Assembly: GCA_964565335.1 (NCBI GenBank)
Contig: CAZMEN010000005.1
Span: forward strand, 1-64,000
Length of the DNA: 64,000 nucleotides
DNA from: Litorimonas sp964565335
GTDB lineage: Bacteria; Pseudomonadota; Alphaproteobacteria; Caulobacterales; Maricaulaceae
Reading direction: 5' to 3'
Position numbers and translations under genes: made by a program. Below the pieces are notes generated by a model. It was given only the letters and a program-made list of their open reading frames with translations, ran no database searches and was not told where the DNA came from. Each line of letters begins with the position of its first letter. Within the stretch, counting starts at the first letter, position 1. Positions 58,280-64,000 of this stretch are shown here, piece after piece.

Positions 58280-60598
58280 ATGAAACTATCGACCATCACA
58301 GTCAGCGCATTTGCGCTTGTCAGCGCTTTAAATGCCTCTAACGCGGCGCAAGCTCAGGATCGAACGTCAGCCATTGATGCTTTGACAGATGAAGTGATTG
58401 TTACCGCGACAAAGAAAACAGATGCCGAAAACGTGCAAGATGTTCCAATCGCGATTACAGCTTTTAATGGCGAGACACTGGATGCATTAAAAGTACGTTC
58501 GCTCGAAGGGCTGACATTCTCTGCACCAAACGTCTCTTTGGACGACATCGGCACGGTTCGGGGGTCTGCTAACTTTTCTATCCGAGGCCTAGGTGTAAAT
58601 TCGTCCATTCCGTCTATTGACCCTACGGTCGGTGTTTTTGTTGATGGTGTCTATCTCGGTCTAAACTCAAGCGTCGTATTTGACTTATTTGATTTGGATA
58701 GTGTTGAAGTTTTACGAGGCCCCCAAGGAATATTGTTTGGTAGAAATACAACAGGCGGCGCTATTCTACTGAATACCGGCAATCCTACCGATGAATTTGA
58801 ATACAAAGCACGCTTTGCTGTCGAAACGCCGGTTGATAGCGGTCGAGGCGGCATTAATACTTTCGCGCAAGGAACAATTTCGGGCCCGCTTGTTGAAGGG
58901 CGTTTGAACGGCAAAGCTGGCCTCTATTACAATAATGACTCAGGCTATTTCGAAAACCTGTCAACCGGAGACAATCACGGTCAAGCCGAAACATATATTG
59001 CCCGCGGAGCATTGGAATTCATGCCGTCCGAAAATGTTAATATTCTTGCTAAGCTTGAATATTTCGACAGTGAAGGAGACGGTCCATCGGCGCAAAACCG
59101 CGGGCTGTATGCGCGGGATAGTTTTGATTTCTCAATCGATAATGAAGGGTCTTATAGCGCCGAGGCACTAACGGGCTCTGTGAGGCTCGATTGGGATGTC
59201 GCTCTCGGTGATGGTACGATTACAAACATTTTCGGTTATCGGGAGCTTGATCAAACTTCCGACAGTGACATTGATTCAACGCCGCTTTTCCTTTTCCATT
59301 CCACAACAGAATTGGCGCAAGACCAAATCTCAAACGAGCTGCGTTATTCCGGCGTGTTCGGGAATGCAGAAGTGACGACAGGCGTTTACTACTTTGAGCA
59401 AGATGTCGCTTATACAGAAGTGCGTGATTTACCACCGCTCTCGCCGCTAACATTCTATGGCGGTGGGTCGCAAAACCATACTGTATTTGGTTTATTTGGT
59501 GCCGTCGATTATTCACTGAGTGAGGCTCTGAAGCTTCAACTCGGACTGCGGTACTCTGAAGAAGATAAAAATGTCGGTATTACTTATGTGCGTCCGCGCC
59601 CTGAGTGTAGCATTGTAGATGGGACTTGCCCGACGAGTGGAACGAATGCTTTTATTCCTACAGAAAATAGCGGTTTCACGGATAGTGACAGTTGGAAAAA
59701 CTGGTCGCCTAAAGTCGGCCTGCAATATTTTCTGAATGATGATACGCAGTTATACGGGAGTTGGTCGCGTGGTTACCGCTCAGGCGGGTATAACTTCCGA
59801 ATTACAGCGCCGGCTGCATTTGAAGCCATATTCCCCGCAGGCAATACGAGAGCATTTGATGAGGAAAAAGTCGATTCATTTGAAATTGGGGCTAAGTTTG
59901 ACAGCACCGACAGACGGGTTCAGCTGAATACAGCGATTTTCCTCACAAATATTTCAGATATGCAAAGAGAATTAAACCTTTCTGACCCGCAAGCCGGTGT
60001 TCTGCAGACAATTATCAATACAGCAGATGCAACAATTAAAGGTGTTGAAGCTGAAGGAAAATTCCGCATGACAGATACATTGCTCTTAACGGGTAATGTC
60101 GGGATTATTGACGCTGATTATGATGACGTTCTCTTTGATATTTCAAGTGACGGCGTGGTGAATGACGAAGATTTGGCATTGTCTATTCCGCGTGTGCCCA
60201 AAGCGACATTTGGCTTTGGCTTTATACAAGATCTGGATTTGGACAGTGCAGGCTCAGTGACGACGCGCGCGAACTTCCAGCACCGAGACCGTTTCGCCTA
60301 TACGGATAACAATTTCGGTTTTGTTCAGGCTATCGACAATCTTTCTGCGAATGTTACGTGGAATCTCCCTATGGAGGGCGTATCAATTTCCGTGTTCGGT
60401 AAGAATTTGTTGGATGATGTGCAAGTCGGAGGTGATACTCAGCTCCCCTTCGGAGGGCCACAAAGTCCTGCAATTCCGGGATCACAAAATTTGTCTAACG
60501 GTATCAACGCGCCGTTCGATAATAATCCGGCTGTAGGTACATTCAGCCCGCTGAAAAAGGGCCGTTTGTTAGGTGTTGAACTGACAATCCGCGGGTAA
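58280..60598 (+). CDS. TonB-dependent outer-membrane receptor
   Basis: A 772-residue outer-membrane transporter. The signal peptide ends near ANAAQAQ (residue 28). A TonB-box-like DEVIVTATKK follows (about 36-45), then the plug domain (about 55-165: DVPIAITAFNGETLDALKVR, VFVDGVYLG, EVLRGPQGILFGRNTTGGAI). The beta-barrel fills the rest and ends in a typical outer-membrane strand (GRLLGVELTIRG). The cargo is not clear; the group resembles those for carbohydrates or other compounds as much as those for iron. An intrinsic terminator follows. Confidence 0.92.
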   Translation: MKLSTITVSAFALVSALNASNAAQAQDRTSAIDALTDEVIVTATKKTDAENVQDVPIAITAFNGETLDALKVRSLEGLTFSAPNVSLDDIGTVRGSANFSIRGLGVNSSIPSIDPTVGVFVDGVYLGLNSSVVFDLFDLDSVEVLRGPQGILFGRNTTGGAILLNTGNPTDEFEYKARFAVETPVDSGRGGINTFAQGTISGPLVEGRLNGKAGLYYNNDSGYFENLSTGDNHGQAETYIARGALEFMPSENVNILAKLEYFDSEGDGPSAQNRGLYARDSFDFSIDNEGSYSAEALTGSVRLDWDVALGDGTITNIFGYRELDQTSDSDIDSTPLFLFHSTTELAQDQISNELRYSGVFGNAEVTTGVYYFEQDVAYTEVRDLPPLSPLTFYGGGSQNHTVFGLFGAVDYSLSEALKLQLGLRYSEEDKNVGITYVRPRPECSIVDGTCPTSGTNAFIPTENSGFTDSDSWKNWSPKVGLQYFLNDDTQLYGSWSRGYRSGGYNFRITAPAAFEAIFPAGNTRAFDEEKVDSFEIGAKFDSTDRRVQLNTAIFLTNISDMQRELNLSDPQAGVLQTIINTADATIKGVEAEGKFRMTDTLLLTGNVGIIDADYDDVLFDISSDGVVNDEDLALSIPRVPKATFGFGFIQDLDLDSAGSVTTRANFQHRDRFAYTDNNFGFVQAIDNLSANVTWNLPMEGVSISVFGKNLLDDVQVGGDTQLPFGGPQSPAIPGSQNLSNGINAPFDNNPAVGTFSPLKKGRLLGVELTIRG

Positions 60599-60618
60599 GC
60601 CCTGATTATAATTGTATG

Positions 60619-60645
60619 AAAACCCCGCTTCGACGGGGTTTTTTA
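60619..60645 (+). terminator. Intrinsic terminator of the TonB receptor gene
   Basis: ACCCCG (60622-60627) and CGGGGT (60634-60639) form a stem with a six-base loop, followed by a run of T residues (60639-60644). It lies 21 bases behind the receptor stop. Confidence 0.85.
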
Positions 60646-60691
60646 TTGGCGGAACTCTGATAGGCTGGGATTAATAAATAAGGAAAATACT

Positions 60692-61099
60692 ATGCCAAAA
60701 CTAACCGGACAATGTCTTTGCGGAAGTGTGTCTTTCCAAGCAGATGGCGATATTCAGATGATGGGGAATTGTCACTGTACGGATTGCCAGCAAGTTTCAG
60801 GTTCTCCCTATGCAACATTGGTGTTCATGTCCGAAGACGCCGTAAACGTATCCGGTGAGGTGAAAACTTTTAGTCACGCCGTAGATAGCGGTAATAGTTT
60901 GACAAAAGAGTTCTGCCCGACATGCGGCTCTCAGATGTTCGCCAAGAACGCCGCCCGTCCGGGCAATATGGCGTTAAGGGCTGGCAGCATAAATGAGAAA
61001 GAGCATATCAAGCCGCAATTTAATGTTTACGCTAGCCGGAAACTTGACTGTACTATTTTAGACGACTCTATTCCCGCTTTTGATGAAATGCCGGGATAG
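60692..61099 (+). CDS. GFA-family (Mss4-like) zinc protein
   Basis: A 135-residue protein of the glutathione-dependent formaldehyde-activating (GFA) fold. Zinc-binding cysteines are seen in GQCLCGSVSF, GNCHCTDCQQVSGS and FCPTCGSQMFAKN. Many members of this family have no proven formaldehyde activity and are better described as zinc proteins of unknown role. It is preceded by AAGGAAAAT and the receptor terminator, so it has its own promoter. A 152-base gap with two operator-like repeats follows. Confidence 0.88.
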   Translation: MPKLTGQCLCGSVSFQADGDIQMMGNCHCTDCQQVSGSPYATLVFMSEDAVNVSGEVKTFSHAVDSGNSLTKEFCPTCGSQMFAKNAARPGNMALRAGSINEKEHIKPQFNVYASRKLDCTILDDSIPAFDEMPG

Positions 61100-61115
61100 C
61101 TGCGATAAGTCTTTA

Positions 61116-61127
61116 GGAAGCGCTTCC
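61116..61127. promoter_or_regulatory. LacI-type palindrome GGAAGCGCTTCC
   Basis: The perfect 12-base palindrome GGAAGCGCTTCC, with a central CG, resembles the operators bound by many LacI-family repressors. It is 16 bases past the GFA stop and 124 bases before fpr. No LacI gene is in the window. Confidence 0.4.
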
Positions 61128-61136
61128 ACTGTAATT

Positions 61137-61172
61137 GTTCTTTATATAGAACGATTGTTTCTTATATAGAAT
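61137..61172. promoter_or_regulatory. Pair of 16-base direct repeats upstream of fpr
   Basis: GTTCTTTATATAGAAC (61137-61152) and GTTTCTTATATAGAAT (61157-61172) share 13 of 16 bases and start 20 bases apart. The first copy is itself nearly palindromic (GTTCT...AGAAC). Two copies about two DNA turns apart, 80-115 bases before the fpr start, look like tandem operators. Confidence 0.5.
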
Positions 61173-61251
61173 ATTGCAATTGTGCGTAACCAGACCTATA
61201 TGGCGCGCAGATAGCAATAAACGCTATTTTGTTACCCTTTTGGAAGAGACT

Positions 61252-62034
61252 ATGTCCAACGCGCCTACTGAAGAAAAAGTGCTCGAAGTCGAGCATTACA
61301 CGGACCGATTATTTCGGTTCAAAATCACACGTCCGCGTTCTTTCCGTTTCCGGTCGGGTGAGTTTATCATGATTGGTCTGCCTGCGCTCCCGGATCAGAA
61401 ACGCCCGATTATGCGGGCCTATTCTGTAGCCTCACCAAGTTGGGATGAGACGTTGGAGTTTTACTCAATAAAAGTGCCCGATGGTCCGTTGACTTCGCGC
61501 TTACAAAAAATCGAAAATGGCGACACAGTCTTACTCGGACGAAAGCCAGTCGGAACTTTGGTTTTGGATGCCTTGCTGCCGGGCAAGCGCCTTTATATGT
61601 TCTCAACGGGGACGGGTTTAGCGCCATTTGCCTCAGTCATTCGCGACCCAGAAACCTATGAGCGTTATGATCAGGTTATTTTGACCCATACATGCCGCGA
61701 AGCAGGGGAGTTGACCTATGGGACTGAATTGGTTCAAAGCCTCAAAGACGACCCTTTAGTGGGCGAAATGGTCGACGGAAAACTCATTCACGTAACGTCA
61801 TTGACCCGCGAAGATCACCCTTTGACAGGACGTATCACGACACTCATTGAAAGCCACAAACTCTTTGAAACCATCGGTGTACCGCCGCTTAATCCAGAAG
61901 AAGACCGCGTGATGATTTGCGGATCTAAAGAGATGATTGATGATACGGCAAAGTTGGTAGAGACTTTTGGCTTGAAAGAGGGGTCTAATTCTCAACCGCA
62001 GCAATTTGTTGTCGAGAAAGCCTTTGTTGGCTAA
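61252..62034 (+). CDS. fpr: Ferredoxin--NADP reductase
   Basis: A flavoenzyme of 260 residues that exchanges electrons between NADP(H) and ferredoxin or flavodoxin. The FAD-binding part has MRAYSVASPSWDETLEFYS, and the NADP-binding part has FSTGTGLAPFASVIRDPETY, followed by LTHTCREAGELTYG and MICGSKEMIDD. The end FVVEKAFVG matches the short bacterial class. The ATG at 61252 follows GGAAGAG; a longer frame from 61174 lacks such a site. It ends directly against lptD on the other strand with no gap. Confidence 0.93.
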   Translation: MSNAPTEEKVLEVEHYTDRLFRFKITRPRSFRFRSGEFIMIGLPALPDQKRPIMRAYSVASPSWDETLEFYSIKVPDGPLTSRLQKIENGDTVLLGRKPVGTLVLDALLPGKRLYMFSTGTGLAPFASVIRDPETYERYDQVILTHTCREAGELTYGTELVQSLKDDPLVGEMVDGKLIHVTSLTREDHPLTGRITTLIESHKLFETIGVPPLNPEEDRVMICGSKEMIDDTAKLVETFGLKEGSNSQPQQFVVEKAFVG

Positions 62035-64000
62035 CTAATTGGACGTATCGCCCAACGAGAGCAAAGCGATACGAATGCCAAAGCCGGACGTATCGCGCAC
62101 GGCGTCATTGACAACATTATTGCGATTATAAATCAGCTCAATCAGAGTGCAATCATCTTGATAGGCGAGGGAGACGCGCTGACGCCGGAAGTTGTCAGTG
62201 TCCATGTCGTAATACCCAGTATAACGCGTACTCCAGCGATCCGTGAGTTTAAATCCGACTGAGCCTGAGATTTCCTCAGACGGAGCGCCGGTAATATCCA
62301 GCGTATTTTCTTCGACGCGATAGTAACGCGCCCCGGCATTAAGGCGCTTATTACGAAAACGAAGGGAGGAGTCGATACGGCGGAACTCCCCGTCATCTTC
62401 ATTAAAGCGTAGACGGGTTTTGGGTGAAAAATACTGACCCAAATTCATCTCGAATAAGCCTACAATATCAGAGGTGCTGCCTTCCAATCCCGTATTTTGT
62501 CCGAAACGATTATTGTTTCCGCTCGTATAGCTTTGGCCCACAAACAAGTGCGCGCGGCTATCCTTCCAATTAGCAATAAAAGATCCGCCCACATCGGTTC
62601 TGAGGCCTTCTTCCCATAAATCATAGCCCGCACTTTTATTAGAATTCCAAAACTGGGCTTGGTCAAAGTCAATATTATTGCCGTCTTGATAGAGGGAGGC
62701 GACAGAGCCGTCGCCATTAATGCCCAAAAATTCATTGAACTTTGCGTCGCCAAAGTTTTGCGTTACTTGAACACGCGGCTCCAATATCCAGTCCACCGTG
62801 GATGTTGATTTAATGAACGGGTAGCGAATATCAGCACCAACCTGGCCTAAAGTGCGGGTGAATTCAGATTTAGCGCCCCCGTCAGGTTCCAATTCGAAAA
62901 AGTCAAATCGTGCATTCGCGAAAGGTTTGACCTCAATCCCGCCCGGCGCAATCCATGTTTTAGAGTAATCTAACCCGGCTGTTCCCCGGCCGTAATCAGA
63001 GCCTGTCTGCCGCGTCAGCCATGTTGTGTCGCCAAAGGCTTTGAACCGTCCCCCGAGAACAGGGTCTTTGAGATAAGTCTCGAATTCGACTTTAGGCACA
63101 ACAATCGGAAGGGTACTGTCATCAACCGCATCAAAGAAGATCTGCCCATTGTCCAGTTCCGCAAAGCGTGACCGCAGGTCTTGAAAGCCAACGGTGGAGA
63201 CGCTAAGTCGCGTATTCTCGTTTTGCCCCACTAAAAAAGCTTGGCTTGTATTTCGGCGACTTTCTGATTGGTAAAGTCCCCGCGTTCCCGGGCGTTCATT
63301 TAAATCATATCGGTTCAAATAATTATCGTCAGTCGCGAGCTGTACGCCAAAACCGTAATCCCAGAAATCGCTAGGTTGAAAATAGCCATCGGCATAAAAA
63401 TGGGAACGCCAGCGTTTCCCGATAGGCGCCGTTTCAGGACTCGCAAATTGCGTGGGGTCGTCAAAAGCGTTGCCATTGCGGTCAAAAATACTGCCATAAG
63501 TAAAGCTGCCCTCAATATCGACACGACCCGTACTAAAGCGGCGTGCAAATTGATATTCCAGCAAAGGATTGGCTTTGGTGAAAAGGCGCGGCGTTATTGT
63601 CGCCTCTGTATAATCATCAATAGCCCAGTAATATGGCGTCTGAACTGTGAAACCTTTATCGCTCGTGACGCCAATAAAAGGGGTGAGTAAACCGCTGGCA
63701 CGTTTTGCGCTTGGATCTGGATGAGCCAGATAGGGTGTATAGAAAACGGGTAAGCCTAAGAGCTCTAAAACGGCGTCGTTATAGCGAATGGTACGGGTTT
63801 CTCTATCTTGACGCACACGCTTTGCGCGCAGACGCCATGCGGGACGTTTGACTTCTCCGTCTTCTCGGCAAATTTCACAGGCGGTATAATAGGCATTGTA
63901 AAATTCAAATTCTTCATTTGTATTGCGGTTGACAAACCGCGCCCCAACAACGCCCCCGCCTTGGATGCGCCCTGTATAATTTGTCGCTGTGCCGGCTTCT
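62035..64000 (-). CDS. lptD: LPS-assembly protein LptD, N-terminal part beyond window
   Basis: Outer-membrane barrel that, with LptE, inserts lipopolysaccharide into the outer leaflet. About 655 C-terminal residues are visible and the coding frame continues past the right edge, so the signal peptide and most of the jellyroll domain are missing. Near the visible start are NRNTNEEFEFYNAYYTACEICREDG (split: the cysteines lie around 63870-63885 and could join the disulfide bridges) and the LptD motif LELLGLPVFYTPYLAHPDP. The barrel follows with SGLLTPFIG and strands ending in FGIRIALLSLG. The last residues TSN abut the fpr gene. Confidence 0.93.
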   Translation of the reverse strand, partial: EAGTATNYTGRIQGGGVVGARFVNRNTNEEFEFYNAYYTACEICREDGEVKRPAWRLRAKRVRQDRETRTIRYNDAVLELLGLPVFYTPYLAHPDPSAKRASGLLTPFIGVTSDKGFTVQTPYYWAIDDYTEATITPRLFTKANPLLEYQFARRFSTGRVDIEGSFTYGSIFDRNGNAFDDPTQFASPETAPIGKRWRSHFYADGYFQPSDFWDYGFGVQLATDDNYLNRYDLNERPGTRGLYQSESRRNTSQAFLVGQNENTRLSVSTVGFQDLRSRFAELDNGQIFFDAVDDSTLPIVVPKVEFETYLKDPVLGGRFKAFGDTTWLTRQTGSDYGRGTAGLDYSKTWIAPGGIEVKPFANARFDFFELEPDGGAKSEFTRTLGQVGADIRYPFIKSTSTVDWILEPRVQVTQNFGDAKFNEFLGINGDGSVASLYQDGNNIDFDQAQFWNSNKSAGYDLWEEGLRTDVGGSFIANWKDSRAHLFVGQSYTSGNNNRFGQNTGLEGSTSDIVGLFEMNLGQYFSPKTRLRFNEDDGEFRRIDSSLRFRNKRLNAGARYYRVEENTLDITGAPSEEISGSVGFKLTDRWSTRYTGYYDMDTDNFRRQRVSLAYQDDCTLIELIYNRNNVVNDAVRDTSGFGIRIALLSLGDTSN

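Noticed and set aside
1..64000. CRISPR array, transposon or prophage
   Set aside because: No spaced repeats, transposase-like or phage-like genes were seen; the only tandem repeat is an 18-base pair at 43963-43998.

Overview
The window reads as chromosomal core DNA of an alphaproteobacterium of middling GC content. The gene order nfu-tsaB-rimI-fur-miaB-phoH-ybeY-corC-lnt-xre-trmB-rimP-nusA-ylxR-infB-rbfA-truB, the mutS-glnD-murJ-trpS run and the sucCD-sucAB-lpd cluster are all arrangements typical of that class. A large TonB-dependent receptor, Tat and lipoprotein signals and LptD show a Gram-negative envelope. A marine stalked-type lineage (Maricaulales/Hyphomonadaceae-like) is my best guess, but it is an inference from style and not proven. 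No rRNA, intact tRNA, CRISPR, prophage or insertion sequence was found.

Layout. 1-10.2 kb (minus strand) is the translation block rimP-nusA-ylxR-infB, then a terminator, a JmjC-type cupin, an MFS exporter and rbfA, then a divergent lipoprotein gene and truB, which is cut by the left edge. 10.3-22.2 kb carries a lone receiver protein, trmB, an XRE regulator, lnt, corC, ybeY, phoH, miaB, fur, rimI, tsaB and an Nfu protein. Two secreted or membrane-anchored orphan genes and a VOC gene are inserted, and metK is missing from its usual place. 22.3-24.4 kb has two tandem PDZ-M48 lipoprotein proteases on the plus strand. 24.4-35.9 kb (minus) has a PCu(A)C copper chaperone, trpS, murJ, glnD, mutS, an AmpG-type permease and an unusual PAS-linker-REC protein. 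36-41.3 kb has a YifB/ComM ATPase, a C39-like lipoprotein, a secreted two-module protein and a dicarboxylate-type symporter. 41.5-48 kb has ftsK, a GNAT, a membrane LytTR regulator divergent from a DUF2141 / Tat-exported carotenoid oxygenase / DUF2306 set. 48.1-57.5 kb is the TCA cluster sucC-sucD-sucA-(27-residue ORF)-sucB-(two 4-TM genes)-lpd, followed by a GST, a TonB receptor, a GFA-type zinc protein, fpr, and lptD cut by the right edge.

How it fits together. Most of the window makes, modifies or monitors ribosomes and tRNAs (RimP, NusA, IF2, RbfA, TruB, YbeY, MiaB, TsaB, TrmB, TrpS) or builds the envelope (Lnt, MurJ, LptD). The second half runs the 2-oxoglutarate to succinate arm of the TCA cycle. 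The most interesting departures from the expected plan are: an unannotated 27-residue glycine-zipper peptide between sucA and sucB; a doubled lipoyl domain in SucB; a C-terminal extension on SucC; two paralogous membrane genes between sucB and lpd; a ribosomal-oxygenase-like protein inside the translation block; and the LytTR/carotenoid-oxygenase set. I see no certain new defence or mobile system.
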